NCBI GenBank assembly: GCA_027659245.1
Contig: JAQDPW010000007.1
Location: 1-64,000, forward strand
Direction of reading: 5' to 3'
From: Streptococcaceae bacterium AM104-57
Lineage (GTDB): Bacteria; Bacillota; Bacilli; Lactobacillales; Streptococcaceae
Length of the DNA stretch: 64,000 nt
Positions 18,056-27,428 of this stretch are shown here, in pieces. Position 1 is the stretch's first letter. Each line of letters opens with the position of its first letter. A program made the translations under genes and the position numbers. The notes beneath the pieces were generated by a model that was not told where the DNA came from, ran no database searches, and saw only the letters and a list, made by a program, of their open reading frames with translations.

Positions 18056-19291
18056 TTACTTATTCTCCCAACGTTTGAAAGCAAGAACTGCGTTATGCCC
18101 ACCAAATCCAAAGGTATTTGAGATAGCATATGGAATTTCACGTTCCAATCCCTGTCCATAGATAACGTTCGCTTCGATATAGTCTGATAATTCTTTCGTT
18201 CCAGCTGTCATTGGAACATAGCTATGACGAATAGCTTCAATAGTAGCAATAGCTTCAACAGCCCCTGCCGCTCCTAGCAAATGACCTGTGAAGGATTTTG
18301 TTGAAGAAACTGGAACATCCTTACCCAGAACAGATACAATAGCTCCACTTTCTCCTTTTTCATTAGCAGGAGTTGAAGTACCGTGAGCATTAACATAAGC
18401 TACTTGATCTGGTGTGATCTCTGCTTCATCCAAGGCAAGTTTGATAGCTTTAATAGCTCCTTGTCCTTCTGGATGTGGTGAAGTCATATGGTAGGCATCA
18501 CAAGTATTCCCGTAGCCAACAACTTCTGCTAAGATAGTCGCTCCCCGTTTTTCAGCATGCTCTAAACTTTCAAGAACCAACATTCCTGATCCTTCTCCCA
18601 TGACAAAACCATTACGGTCTTTATCAAAAGGAATCGAGGCACGACTTGGATCTTCAGTTGTTGAAAGAGCTGTCAAGGCTTGGAAACCAGCAATGGCAAA
18701 TGGAGTGATAGAAGCCTCGGAACCACCAACTAGCATAACATCTTGGTAACCAAACTTAATGGAACGAAAGGCATCCCCGATTGCATCATTTGAAGAAGCA
18801 CAAGCAGTATTGATAGATTTACAAATACCATTAGCACCAAAGCGCATAGCAACATTTCCTGATGCCATATTTGGTAAAGCTTTTGGCAGGGTCATCGGTT
18901 TCACACGTTTTGGACCTTTTTCATGAAGGCGAACCACTTGATCTTCGATTTCCTTGATTCCACCGATACCTGAAGCAACGATAACACCAAAGCGATCCTT
19001 ATCCAGAGCCTCTACATCAAGACCTGCATGATTAACGGCTTCTTGTGCTGCGTATAGCGCATACAAAGAATAAGCATCAAAACGGTTGGTATCTTTTTTT
19101 ACAAAATATTTGTCAAAAGGAAAATCTTTGATTTCTGCTGCATTATGCACTGCAAAGTCACTATGATCAAACTTAGTAATTTCACCAATTCCAATCTTAC
19201 CAGTTTTTAAGCTGTTCCAAAATTCTTCTGGTGTGTTGCCAATTGGAGATGTCACTCCATAACCTGTCACTACTACTCGATTCAGTTTCAT
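18056..19291 (-). CDS. fabF: 3-oxoacyl-ACP synthase II
   Basis: This 411-residue condensing enzyme extends acyl-ACP with malonyl-ACP. The nucleophile is the Cys of NTACASSNDAIG near residue 164; the two histidines are in NAHGTSTPANE and TKSFTGHLLGAAG, giving the Cys-His-His triad. FGFGGHNA closes the fold. Length is normal. It is one of two condensing enzymes in the cluster, with FabH for initiation. Confidence 0.96.
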   Translation of the reverse strand: MKLNRVVVTGYGVTSPIGNTPEEFWNSLKTGKIGIGEITKFDHSDFAVHNAAEIKDFPFDKYFVKKDTNRFDAYSLYALYAAQEAVNHAGLDVEALDKDRFGVIVASGIGGIKEIEDQVVRLHEKGPKRVKPMTLPKALPNMASGNVAMRFGANGICKSINTACASSNDAIGDAFRSIKFGYQDVMLVGGSEASITPFAIAGFQALTALSTTEDPSRASIPFDKDRNGFVMGEGSGMLVLESLEHAEKRGATILAEVVGYGNTCDAYHMTSPHPEGQGAIKAIKLALDEAEITPDQVAYVNAHGTSTPANEKGESGAIVSVLGKDVPVSSTKSFTGHLLGAAGAVEAIATIEAIRHSYVPMTAGTKELSDYIEANVIYGQGLEREIPYAISNTFGFGGHNAVLAFKRWENK

Positions 19292-19313
19292 TCTTCTACC
19301 TCTATTTTAACTC

Positions 19314-20048
19314 TTATTGCATGGTTAGTCCACCATCAATTGCAATTACTTGTCCTGTTAGATAATCTTGACTAGCAAGAAAGACTGTCACATCAGCCAC
19401 CTGCTCTGCTTGTCCAAACTGTTTCATCGGAATTTGCGCCAACATGGCATCCTTTACTTTATCTGTCAAGACAGCGGTCATATCCGATTCAATCATTCCT
19501 GGCGCAATAGCATTTACTCTCACATTACGATTGGCAACCTCACGCGCTACAGACTTGGTAAAACCAATCAATCCTGCCTTAGAAGCAGCGTAGTTTGCTT
19601 GACCGATATTTCCCATCAAACCAACGACACTAGACATATTGATGATAGCACCTTCGCGAGCTTTTATCATCGGTTTTAAGACTGATTGTGTCATATTGAA
19701 GGCACCTGTCAAATTGACTTTTAAAACCTTCTCAAAATCTTCTTCTGTCATCTTAAGCATGAGAGTGTCTTGAGTAATCCCAGCATTATTAACGAGGACA
19801 TCAACTGAACCCAGTTCTTCAATGGCTTGGTCTACCATACGTTTTGCGTCCGCAAAATCAGAAACGTCACCAGAAATAGCAAGTACTTTCACCCCGTATG
19901 GTTTAAATTCGGCAAGAAGCTCCTCGGAGATTTCACCACGACTATTCAAGACAACATTGGCTCCCAAGCTGGCAAATTTATGAGCAATGGCAAGACCAAT
20001 TCCTCGACTTGAGCCTGTGATAAAGACATTTTTATTTTCTAGTTTCAT
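19314..20048 (-). CDS. fabG: 3-oxoacyl-ACP reductase
   Basis: This 244-residue short-chain dehydrogenase reduces 3-oxoacyl-ACP with NADPH. The cofactor motif is TGSSRGIGLAIA near residue 11, the NNAG motif is at about 89, and the catalytic YAASK motif lies near 153 with a Ser about 13 residues before. The C-terminus (YLTGQVIAIDGGL) is typical. It lies between fabD and fabF with gaps of 20-30 bases. Confidence 0.96.
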   Translation of the reverse strand: MKLENKNVFITGSSRGIGLAIAHKFASLGANVVLNSRGEISEELLAEFKPYGVKVLAISGDVSDFADAKRMVDQAIEELGSVDVLVNNAGITQDTLMLKMTEEDFEKVLKVNLTGAFNMTQSVLKPMIKAREGAIINMSSVVGLMGNIGQANYAASKAGLIGFTKSVAREVANRNVRVNAIAPGMIESDMTAVLTDKVKDAMLAQIPMKQFGQAEQVADVTVFLASQDYLTGQVIAIDGGLTMQ

Positions 20049-20080
20049 GTTTCTCCTTTCAGAACTTCTACCATTTTGGT

Positions 20081-21001
20081 CTAATTTTCTAAGAGTGCTT
20101 GTAAACTTGCTTGATCTTCCACATTTGCAAGTTGAGCAGTTTTATCAATCTTTTTGACGAATCCTGACAAAACTTTACCAGGTCCAATCTCGATAAAGTT
20201 GGTTACGCCTGCTTCTTGCATAACTGCAATACTTTCATAGAAACGAACTGGTTCCTTGACCTGACGCGTCAAGAGTTGAGCAATGTCTTCTTTTTTCATA
20301 ACTGCAGCTTCTGTATTGCCGACTAGGGGACAAGTGAAATCTGAAAAACTTACCTGAGCTAGAGTTTCAGCTAGTTTCTGGCTAGCAGGTTCCAATAAAG
20401 CTGTATGGAAAGGACCAGAAACATTGAGCGGAATCAAGCGTTTGGCACCTGCTTCTTGCAAGAGTTCAACTGCACGATCTACCGCCACTACCTCACCACC
20501 AATAACAATTTGACTCGGCGTATTGTAGTTAGCTGGAGTTACCACGCCAAGTTCTGTAGCGTCCTTACAAGCTTGCTCGATAACTTCAACTGGTGTGTTG
20601 AGGACAGCTACCATCTTACCTGACCCTGCTGGTGCCGCTTCTTCCATATAAGCTCCACGTTTAGCTACTAGAGCCACCGCATCTTCGAAATCCAAGGCAC
20701 CACTAGCTACAAGGGCAGAATATTCTCCAAGAGACAGACCTGCCACCATATCAGGTTGGTAACCTTTTTCCTTTAAAAGACGATAGATAGCAACGGATGT
20801 AGCTAGAATAGCTGGTTGCGTGTAACGAGTCTGATTTAGTTTCGTTTCATCGTTGTCAATCAAGTCACGGAGATTATAACCTAAGACTTGACTCGCTTGG
20901 TCAATCGTTTCTTTAACAATAGAATATTGGTCATATAGTTCACGGCCCATTCCAAGGTACTGGGCTCCTTGACCTGCAAATAGAAAGGCTGTTTTAGTCA
21001 T
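20081..21001 (-). CDS. fabD: Malonyl-CoA:ACP transacylase
   Basis: This 306-residue enzyme loads malonyl groups onto ACP. It has FLFAGQGAQYLGMG at the N-terminus, the nucleophile serine in GLSLGEYSAL, and the catalytic histidine in VSGPFHTALL. I start it at the ATG at 21001, which overlaps the fabK stop by eight bases and gives the usual length. A longer in-frame start at 21055 would lie inside fabK and adds residues unlike the family. Confidence 0.95.
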   Translation of the reverse strand: MTKTAFLFAGQGAQYLGMGRELYDQYSIVKETIDQASQVLGYNLRDLIDNDETKLNQTRYTQPAILATSVAIYRLLKEKGYQPDMVAGLSLGEYSALVASGALDFEDAVALVAKRGAYMEEAAPAGSGKMVAVLNTPVEVIEQACKDATELGVVTPANYNTPSQIVIGGEVVAVDRAVELLQEAGAKRLIPLNVSGPFHTALLEPASQKLAETLAQVSFSDFTCPLVGNTEAAVMKKEDIAQLLTRQVKEPVRFYESIAVMQEAGVTNFIEIGPGKVLSGFVKKIDKTAQLANVEDQASLQALLEN

Positions 21002-21968
21002 TTCTTGTAACTCCTGCCCAACGAGTGGCTTCTGCTTGAATTTTTTCAGCTGCACCGTAGTAAATATCTTTTAAGATTTCTTCAACAGTTTCTTCTTTCG
21101 AAACCAGACCTGCAATCTGACCAGCCATCACTGAACCGCCATCCACATCACCATGGACAACAGCCTTAGCTAAGGCTCCTGCGCCCATTTGTTCAAAAAT
21201 TTCTAAATCTGGATTTTCTTGTTTGAAGGCATCTTTTTCAGCTTGCTCGAAATCACGTGTCAATTTGTTTTTAATAGCCCGAACTGCGTGTCCAAAATGT
21301 TGTGCTGAAATGGTTGTGTCAATATCACGAGCTTTTAAAATTTTAGCTTTATAGTTTGGATGAGCATTTGATTCTTTAGCAACTACAAAACGAGTTCCTA
21401 CTTGCACAGCTTCTGCACCAAGCATAAAGCCAGCAGCTGCACCCTCGCCGTCTGCTATACCTCCAGCAGCAATAACAGGAATTGAAACAGCAGCTACAAC
21501 TTGACGAACCAAGGTCATAGTTGTTAACTTGCCAATGTGTCCCCCAGCTTCCATACCTTCAGCAATGACGGCATCCGCACCAATTTTTTCCATACGTTTT
21601 GCCAAAGCCACACTTGGGACAACTGGAATAACAGTAATCCCTGCTTCATGGAATCGTTCCATATATTTACTTGGATTTCCAGCGCCAGTTGTAACAACCT
21701 TAACCCCTTCTTCAATCACAAGATCAACGATATCTTCAACAAATGGAGACAAAAGCATAATGTTGACACCAAATGGCTTATCTGTTAATGATTTAATCTT
21801 ATCGATATTGGCCTTAACCACTTCCTTGGGAGCATTTCCTCCACCGATGATACCCAAACCACCTGCCTTTGAAACAGCACCCGCTAGGTCACCATCAGCA
21901 ACCCAGGCCATTCCTCCCTGAAGGATAGGATATTTAATATTCAATAATTCTGTAATACGTGTTTTCAT
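20994..21968 (-). CDS. fabK: FMN-dependent enoyl-ACP reductase II
   Basis: This 324-residue flavoenzyme performs the final reduction of each elongation cycle; it replaces FabI in many streptococci and is insensitive to triclosan. It has YPILQGGMAWVADGDLAGAV at the N-terminus, GAGNPSKY, and the phosphate-binding GGIADGEGAAAGFMLGA segment. The ATG at 21968 (with GGAGG upstream) was preferred to an in-frame start at 22010, which falls in the regulated leader. No FabI is seen in the window. Confidence 0.95.
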   Translation of the reverse strand: MKTRITELLNIKYPILQGGMAWVADGDLAGAVSKAGGLGIIGGGNAPKEVVKANIDKIKSLTDKPFGVNIMLLSPFVEDIVDLVIEEGVKVVTTGAGNPSKYMERFHEAGITVIPVVPSVALAKRMEKIGADAVIAEGMEAGGHIGKLTTMTLVRQVVAAVSIPVIAAGGIADGEGAAAGFMLGAEAVQVGTRFVVAKESNAHPNYKAKILKARDIDTTISAQHFGHAVRAIKNKLTRDFEQAEKDAFKQENPDLEIFEQMGAGALAKAVVHGDVDGGSVMAGQIAGLVSKEETVEEILKDIYYGAAEKIQAEATRWAGVTRND

Positions 21969-21990
21969 AGTGCCTCCATGAGTCTTGCTT

Positions 21991-22037
21991 AGGTAATAGT
22001 TCGACCGCATTATACTTTGACTGTCAAACTATTACCT
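21991..22037 (-). promoter_or_regulatory. fabK promoter region with FabT-type operator inside an 11-bp inverted repeat
   Basis: On the minus strand TATAAT lies at 22009-22014. Next to it a near-palindrome reads AGTTTGACAGTCAAAGT on the minus strand (22014-22030), matching the published FabT operator shape. The whole is enclosed by a perfect inverted repeat AGGTAATAGTT / AACTATTACCT (21991-22001 and 22027-22037). FabT with long acyl-ACP should repress fabK and the genes behind it from here. Confidence 0.7.
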
Positions 22038-22080
22038 GAACAAGAGGGAGCGGGTTTCCCTACTCCTTCTCCATTTATTC

Positions 22081-22305
22081 TTATTTTGTTTGCTCTTCAA
22101 CGTAGGCAACCAAGTCACCAACTGTTTTCAAGTCATCTTCAGCTTCGATTTGGATATCAAAAGCGTCTTCTATTTCTGAAATTACTTGGAACAAGTCCAA
22201 TGAATCTGCATCCAAATCATCAAAAGTAGATTCTAGCGTTACTTCTGATGCATCTTTTCCAAGTTCTTCAACGATAATTTCTTGTACTTTTTCAAATACT
22301 GCCAT
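22081..22305 (-). CDS. acpP: Acyl carrier protein
   Basis: This 74-residue acidic helical protein carries growing acyl chains on a phosphopantetheine arm attached to the serine of DADSLDL near residue 37. It lies between fabH and fabK. The gene ends in front of the fabK operator region, so acpP belongs to the fabT-fabH-acpP unit with possible read-through into fabK. GGAG precedes the ATG. Confidence 0.95.
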   Translation of the reverse strand: MAVFEKVQEIIVEELGKDASEVTLESTFDDLDADSLDLFQVISEIEDAFDIQIEAEDDLKTVGDLVAYVEEQTK

Positions 22306-22361
22306 GATAGACTCCTTTAAAATAAATAGTTTTTATAACAATGTGTTCACCACATGATTAC

Positions 22362-23336
22362 CTAAATTGTAACAATAAGCGTGCCCCATGTCAAACCTCC
22401 ACCGAAGCCTGATAAAAGAACAGTCTGGCTACCATCTAAACGGATGAGGCCTTGTTCTACACACTCTGAAAGTAGGATCGGAATACTTGCCGCACTGGTA
22501 TTTCCATACTTGGTCATATTGGCAGGAAGCTTGTCTCGATCTACACCGATCTTTCTAGCCATTTTATCTAGAATGCGGATATTAGCTTGATGAAGCAGGA
22601 GATAATCTAGTTCTTCTCCCGACAGAGGACTCTCTTCTATGGTATTTTTTATAGACTTAGCAACATCTCGAATCGCAAAATCAAAAACTGCTCGGCCATC
22701 CATTCTCAAGAAAGCATCGGGCTTTTCTTGAACTGAAAATGGGGAAGTCAAACCTGTCTGCCCATAGGTCAAGCACTCACTACGTGAACCATCGCTATTG
22801 AGACTCTCCGCTAGGAAATGTTGCTTATCGCTTGCTTCTAACAAGACGCCACCAGCTCCATCTCCAAATAGGACAGCTGTTGAACGATCTGTCCAGTCCA
22901 AGGTTTTGGACATAGTTTCACTACCGATGACCAAGCCCTTGCCAAATCGTCCAGATGATATGAATTTCTCAGCAGTTGAAAGGGCAAAGGTGAAACCACT
23001 ACAAGCGGCAGTTAAATCAAATGCAAAGGCATTACGAGCACCAATACGAGCCTGTACACGTGCTGCAGTAGAAGGCATCATTGAGTCAGGTGTCATCGTA
23101 GCTAGGATGATAAAATCCAACTCTTCAGCAGAAATCCCTGACTTCTCTAGGAGTTGTTTGGCAACTTCCGTAGCCAAATCCCCAGTTGACTCGGTCTTAG
23201 AAATGCGGCGTTCTTTGATTCCAGTTCGACTTGAAATCCATTCATCACTCGTATCCATGACCTGAGCCAAATCTTCATTTGTGACAATCTGCTCTGGAAC
23301 ATAATGAGCAACCTGGCTTATTTTCGCAAAAGCCAT
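22362..23336 (-). CDS. fabH: 3-oxoacyl-ACP synthase III
   Basis: This 324-residue enzyme starts fatty-acid synthesis by joining acetyl-CoA with malonyl-ACP. The catalytic Cys is in [11 protein letters not shown] near residue 112, and the His and Asn lie in LLHQANIRI and GNTSAASIP. Length and motifs are complete. Its ATG shares one base with the fabT stop (TAATG), so translation is coupled to its regulator. Confidence 0.96.
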   Translation of the reverse strand: MAFAKISQVAHYVPEQIVTNEDLAQVMDTSDEWISSRTGIKERRISKTESTGDLATEVAKQLLEKSGISAEELDFIILATMTPDSMMPSTAARVQARIGARNAFAFDLTAACSGFTFALSTAEKFISSGRFGKGLVIGSETMSKTLDWTDRSTAVLFGDGAGGVLLEASDKQHFLAESLNSDGSRSECLTYGQTGLTSPFSVQEKPDAFLRMDGRAVFDFAIRDVAKSIKNTIEESPLSGEELDYLLLHQANIRILDKMARKIGVDRDKLPANMTKYGNTSAASIPILLSECVEQGLIRLDGSQTVLLSGFGGGLTWGTLIVTI

Positions 23337-23770
23337 TATTTCAAATCCTCCAAAAATTGATAAAGATTGGTCAAACCTTTACTCATGACATCCATTTCCT
23401 CTGGGCTCATGCCTTCGATGATCCTTTCGACCATGGCCTTGTGAAAACGTCTATGGAGCCGATGTACCAAGCGACCTTTCTTTGTCAAATGCAGATGTAC
23501 TACACGACGATCCTGATCTGATCGCAAGCGCTCGATATAACCTTTTCGTTCCAAGTTGTTTAAGCTAGTTGTCACGGTTCCTAGAGTTACCATCAACTCT
23601 TTGGACACTTGACTTGGAGTCACATCTGGAAACTTGCCAATCACATCAATCGTGTGCATTTCCTTGATGGAGATATCCTTGAAACGACTACCTCTCAAAC
23701 TCACTTCCTCGATCACCAGGACGTTATTAAAAATAGATGTTAAATAGTCATTGATCCGTTGGTAGTCCAA
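23336..23770 (-). CDS. fabT: MarR-family fatty-acid regulator FabT
   Basis: This 144-residue winged-helix repressor controls the fab cluster, using acyl-ACP as corepressor in streptococci. The DNA-recognition region is [21 protein letters not shown], followed by the wing with [17 protein letters not shown] chose the TTG at 23770, preceded by GGGAGGGAAG, because the in-frame ATG codons at 23791/23788 overlap that ribosome site. It ends in the fabH start. Confidence 0.93.
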   Translation of the reverse strand: MDYQRINDYLTSIFNNVLVIEEVSLRGSRFKDISIKEMHTIDVIGKFPDVTPSQVSKELMVTLGTVTTSLNNLERKGYIERLRSDQDRRVVHLHLTKKGRLVHRLHRRFHKAMVERIIEGMSPEEMDVMSKGLTNLYQFLEDLK

Positions 23771-23793
23771 TTTTCTTCCCTCCCTCATCAAAA

Positions 23794-23852
23794 AGTTTAA
23801 CTATCAAAACATTTGACAAAAAAAGTATATCAAACTTCAAAGAATTGCGCAA
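23794..23852 (-). promoter_or_regulatory. fabT promoter and FabT-type operator
   Basis: TTGCGC (23847-23852) and TATACT (23824-23829) are 17 bases apart on the minus strand. Downstream, 23794-23810 reads GTTTTGATAGTTAAACT on the minus strand, a degenerate match to the FabT palindrome. This fits autoregulation of the fabT-fabH-acpP unit. Confidence 0.65.
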
Positions 23853-23860
23853 GTATTTTA

Positions 23861-24646
23861 TTATTTCCCAAAAAATTTTGGACGTCTTCTTTCAGAATGT
23901 GCACGAACACCTTCCTTAAAATCTTCGGTATAAGATAGAGTTTCCTGTAGTTTCAGTTCCAATTTGGCATATTCATGCCACTGCTTAAACTCGCTCTCCC
24001 AGACCAATTTCTTAATGGCTGCGTAAGAGTTAGTAGAGCCTCTTCTCAACTTCTTCAACAGTTGCTCTCTTGTCTTTTCCAGTTGCTCACTAGCACACAG
24101 ACGATAGACAGTTCCTGCTTCTAAAGCCTTCTCAGCTGTAAAAGCTTCACCGGTCATAGCCAGTTGCGTTGCCCGAGTCGCTCCTAGCGATCGTGTCAGC
24201 AAGAATAAACCACCCGCGTCTGGAGCCAAGCCTACGCCTACAAAGGCTTGAATAAATTTAGCCTTGTCCGACGCAATACAGAAATCAACTGCCAAGGCCA
24301 TATTAGCTGCTGCCCCAGCAACTGCTCCGTCTACTTCCATGATGACAGGCTTAGGAATTTGCTTAATTTTATAAGAAATGGCATTGACTAATTCTGCAAT
24401 CTGAGCCAAGGATGCAATATCATCCTCATCGACAGCTCGTCTCATCTCTACCAAGTCCCCTCCGACAGAAAAAACTTTGCCTCTTGCATTGATGAGAATA
24501 TAGGAAACAGCACTATCTTTTTCAGCTAATTCTAAAGCTTCTAAAATTTCCTGACACATAGGAATATGAAAACCATTTGCCACCTCTGGACGATTCAGAG
24601 TAAGTATCGCTAGATCGTCCTGAACTTGATAGAGGATATGATCCAT
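23861..24646 (-). CDS. fabM: Trans-2, cis-3-decenoyl-ACP isomerase FabM
   Basis: This 261-residue crotonase-family protein isomerises the C10 intermediate, so that streptococci can make unsaturated fatty acids without FabA. It has the oxyanion-hole segments [13 protein letters not shown] and [19 protein letters not shown], and the ending SERRRPKF. Position directly upstream of fabT and similarity to pneumococcal FabM separate it from ordinary enoyl-CoA hydratases. The ATG at 24646 has AAAGGAG upstream; an in-frame TTG 15 bases earlier overlaps that site. Confidence 0.93.
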   Translation of the reverse strand: MDHILYQVQDDLAILTLNRPEVANGFHIPMCQEILEALELAEKDSAVSYILINARGKVFSVGGDLVEMRRAVDEDDIASLAQIAELVNAISYKIKQIPKPVIMEVDGAVAGAAANMALAVDFCIASDKAKFIQAFVGVGLAPDAGGLFLLTRSLGATRATQLAMTGEAFTAEKALEAGTVYRLCASEQLEKTREQLLKKLRRGSTNSYAAIKKLVWESEFKQWHEYAKLELKLQETLSYTEDFKEGVRAHSERRRPKFFGK

Positions 24647-24756
24647 AACCACTCCTTTCAATTTACAACGAAGATTAAATTATTTTATTTTCAAATTATA
24701 TCTTTTTCCGCCTTTTTAAACAAGAGAAAAATCGACCGAAAGTGTCTCGGCCGATT

Positions 24757-25317
24757 TTAAAACCTTAGTTTGGTCTCTAAAAATACAGGAAAACCATTAC
24801 TTGTATCATCCACGAAATCATAAATCACTTCAAGCATTCGCCCTCCTTCTCTCTGATAGAGCTTTTCTTGGTTGGATCCCTTATGGTAGAATTCTCCTGA
24901 AACCATGTAAAAAACACGATTTGGATCTTCAAGGTAGGCAAAAAGATTTCCTGTAAAAGGAGCTTCCTTATCCCCGTCCTTGGTGACCAGACTTGTAGCT
25001 AAGAGTTTCGTGATTCCTCTAAATTGTCCACTTTCATCTGTTCGACAATAAAACTTGATTCTAGCTTCATAGTCAGGATTGACGATAATCTTTTCAGAGA
25101 GAATTCGATAGGTCCTTGCCTTACTATCTGACAAGCCGATAGATAAGATAATTTTAGCCCTCTCAACTGAAATCCGACGCTCCTGCGCATACTCTATCGC
25201 TAATTCTTCTCCGGTCAAACGACCACTGGGAAGAGGTTGAGAACTTGCTCCGATATTTGTAGGAATCATCACGAAGGTAAGGACTAGTAAGATTAAACAA
25301 ACTACTCTTTTAATCAT
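24757..25317 (-). CDS. Secreted hypothetical protein
   Basis: This 186-residue protein has an N-terminal signal sequence (two basic residues, then a hydrophobic run LILLVLTFVMI and a likely cut after GAS). The rest is mixed alpha/beta with no membrane segment, anchor motif or recognised domain. A good ribosome site (AAAGGAG) precedes the ATG at 25317. It stands alone between fabM and the divergent lysC gene. Function unknown. Confidence 0.75.
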   Translation of the reverse strand: MIKRVVCLILLVLTFVMIPTNIGASSQPLPSGRLTGEELAIEYAQERRISVERAKIILSIGLSDSKARTYRILSEKIIVNPDYEARIKFYCRTDESGQFRGITKLLATSLVTKDGDKEAPFTGNLFAYLEDPNRVFYMVSGEFYHKGSNQEKLYQREGGRMLEVIYDFVDDTSNGFPVFLETKLRF

Positions 25318-25418
25318 CTTCCCCCAACTCCTTTCATCAGAAGAGTCTTTCCTCCTACACCTTTATTATAAGCTTTACTGATGAGACTTTCAAACAATTG
25401 TATAGGATATTTTCCAGA

Positions 25419-25447
25419 TTGAAAAAAGCCCCTCTTTCTGCTATAAT
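25419..25447 (+). promoter_or_regulatory. lysC promoter
   Basis: TTGAAA (25419-25424), a 17-base spacer and TATAAT (25442-25447) preceded by TGC, so both a -35 and an extended -10 are present. It lies 29 bases upstream of lysC. No lysine riboswitch-sized leader fits between them. Confidence 0.75.
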
Positions 25448-25476
25448 CGTATAAAATACTTACTTTAGGAGTTCTT

Positions 25477-26841
25477 ATGAAGGTTGTAAAATTTGGTGGA
25501 AGCTCGCTTGCCTCTGCTAGTCAGTTAGAAAAAGTTTTAAATATTGTTAAAAGTGATCCAGAACGTCGTTTCGTAGTTGTATCTGCTCCAGGCAAACGTG
25601 ACGCCGAGGATACTAAGGTGACAGATGCCTTAATTAAATACTACCGCGACTATGTAGCTGGTAACGATATCAGTAAACGTCAAAACTGGATTATTGATCG
25701 TTATGCTGCCATGGTTAGTGAGCTAAAACTCAAACCCACAGTTCTAGAAAAAATCTCAAAAAGCATCCGTGCTCTCGCAACTCTTCCAATTGAAGACAAT
25801 GAATTTCTCTACGATACCTTCTTAGCAGCAGGAGAAAATAACAATGCCAAGTTGATTGCAGCCTACTTCAACCAAAATGGCTTGGAAGCACGTTATGTTC
25901 ATCCTAGAGAAGCTGGTATCGTCGTTACGAGCGAACCTGGAAATGCGCGAATCATCCCATCAAGTTATGATAAAATCGAGGAATTGACAAATTCAACTGA
26001 AGTTCTTGTTATCCCTGGTTTCTTCGGTGTTACTAAAGAAGATCAAATTTGTACCTTCTCACGTGGGGGATCAGATATTACTGGTTCAATCATCGCTGCT
26101 GGTGTCAAAGCTGACCTTTATGAAAACTTCACTGATGTTGACGGAATTTTTGCTGCCCATCCTGGTATCATCCACAAGCCACACTCTATTCCTGAGTTAA
26201 CCTACCGTGAAATGCGTGAATTGGCTTATGCAGGTTTCTCTGTCCTTCATGACGAAGCCCTTCTTCCTGCCTACCGTGGTAAAATTCCTCTCGTTATCAA
26301 AAATACTAACAATCCTGACCATCCAGGTACCCGCATTGTTCTCAAACATAGCAGTGATAAATTCCCAGTTGTTGGGATTGCTGGGGATTCTGGCTTTGTC
26401 AGCATTAATATGTCTAAGTATTTGATGAACCGCGAAATCGGTTTTGGTCGTAAAGTTCTTCAAATCTTGGAAGACCTTAATATCGGCTGGGAACACATGC
26501 CTACAGGTATTGATGATCTTTCTATCATCCTTCGTGAACGTGAGCTGACTCCTATCAAAGAGGAAGAAATTCTCCGCCAACTTGTCCAAAAGGCTGAAGT
26601 TGACCATGCTGAAATTGAACACGGCCTCTCTATCATCATGATTGTAGGGGAAAAAATGAAGAGCCACATCGGGGTAACTGCTACTGCTACCCGCGCCCTA
26701 TCTGAAAACAAGATTAACATCCAAATGATGTCCCAAGGTTCTAGTGAGGTTTCTATCATGTTCGTTGTCCAAAAAGACCAAGAAAAAGCTGCTATCAAGG
26801 CGCTCTACCAGGCCTTTTTCGGAGAAAGTAAGGAAGACTAA
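25477..26841 (+). CDS. lysC: Aspartate kinase
   Basis: This 454-residue enzyme phosphorylates aspartate, the first step toward lysine/diaminopimelate, threonine and methionine. It starts with the signature KVVKFGGSSLAS, has FSRGGSDITGS in the substrate/ATP domain, and ends with two ACT-type regulatory repeats from about residue 310. The length fits the single-chain class with feedback domains. Three bases separate it from the DUF956 gene. Which amino acid inhibits it cannot be told from sequence alone. Confidence 0.93.
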   Translation: MKVVKFGGSSLASASQLEKVLNIVKSDPERRFVVVSAPGKRDAEDTKVTDALIKYYRDYVAGNDISKRQNWIIDRYAAMVSELKLKPTVLEKISKSIRALATLPIEDNEFLYDTFLAAGENNNAKLIAAYFNQNGLEARYVHPREAGIVVTSEPGNARIIPSSYDKIEELTNSTEVLVIPGFFGVTKEDQICTFSRGGSDITGSIIAAGVKADLYENFTDVDGIFAAHPGIIHKPHSIPELTYREMRELAYAGFSVLHDEALLPAYRGKIPLVIKNTNNPDHPGTRIVLKHSSDKFPVVGIAGDSGFVSINMSKYLMNREIGFGRKVLQILEDLNIGWEHMPTGIDDLSIILRERELTPIKEEEILRQLVQKAEVDHAEIEHGLSIIMIVGEKMKSHIGVTATATRALSENKINIQMMSQGSSEVSIMFVVQKDQEKAAIKALYQAFFGESKED

Positions 26842-26843
26842 GT

Positions 26844-27215
26844 ATGGCACAATCTCTCAACAAGGTCATTGACCTACAAACTACTGGAACTTCTTACCTT
26901 TCTATACAAGGTAAAGTTGGAAAATTTCTGGTAGGAGACCAAGCCTTGGAGTTTTACTCGGATCGCAATATTGAGGATTATATCCAAATTCCTTGGACCA
27001 GTGTTAATCAAATTGGAGCAAATGTCTTTGGCCGCAAGGTCAGTCGTCATTTTGAAGTCTTTACAGATCAAGGAAAATTTCTCTTCGCCTCAAAAGACTC
27101 TGGAAAAATCCTTAAGATTGCTCGAGAAAAAATCGGAAACGACAAGGTTGTCAAACTTCCCACCTTAGTCCAAATCATTGGTCGAAAAATTAAAAATCTA
27201 TTTGCAAAAAAATAG
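26844..27215 (+). CDS. DUF956 family protein
   Basis: This 123-residue protein matches the DUF956 pattern: a start with SLNKVIDLQTTGTSYL and the core EFYSDRNIEDYIQIPW, then a basic C-terminal tail. Family members are often encoded with mannose-type PTS operons and have been proposed to affect PTS activity; here the gene follows lysC instead, though a mannose-family PTS lies 4 kb away. No signal peptide. The serS promoter overlaps its end. Confidence 0.8.
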   Translation: MAQSLNKVIDLQTTGTSYLSIQGKVGKFLVGDQALEFYSDRNIEDYIQIPWTSVNQIGANVFGRKVSRHFEVFTDQGKFLFASKDSGKILKIAREKIGNDKVVKLPTLVQIIGRKIKNLFAKK

Positions 27216-27230
27216 AAAGTTTAGTATAAT
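27202..27230 (+). promoter_or_regulatory. Promoter of the T-box/serS transcript
   Basis: TTGCAA (27202-27207), a 17-base spacer and TATAAT (27225-27230). It overlaps the stop codon of the DUF956 gene, so serS has its own transcript beginning with the T-box leader. Confidence 0.75.
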
Positions 27231-27235
27231 CATAG

Positions 27236-27413
27236 CAACGGATAAGTAGGTTACTTCCTTCTTTCAGAAAGTCTGCGGATGCTGCGAGCAGATAGAAGAT
27301 TTAATTGAAATTCTACCGTTGTTTTAAATCAAATACAGAATCAAGTGCACACCTGTGAAGTTGGATGGAACCGTGGCCCTGCCACTCCAACGCTTTGTCA
27401 GGTGTGCTTTCTT
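27236..27413 (+). promoter_or_regulatory. T-box leader of serS
   Basis: The leader contains the conserved T-box core TGGATGGAACCGTGG (27362-27376), an AGTA-type motif in the first stem (near 27245), and a closing pair CAACGG / CCGTTG. The arms GCACACCTG (27347-27355) and CAGGTGTGC (27399-27407) followed by TTTCTT form the terminator. Uncharged serine tRNA should stabilise the alternative antiterminator and turn serS on. I did not assign the specifier codon with confidence. Confidence 0.88.
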
Positions 27414-27428
27414 CATAAAGGAGTTTAT

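Noticed and set aside
21002..21055. Longer N-terminus for FabD
   Set aside because: It would lie inside fabK and add residues not typical for FabD; the ATG at 21001 gives the usual start of the family.
27345..27428. Longer N-terminus for SerRS
   Set aside because: The extra 28 residues fall within the T-box terminator/antiterminator; the ATG at 27429 has a good ribosome site and gives the family length.
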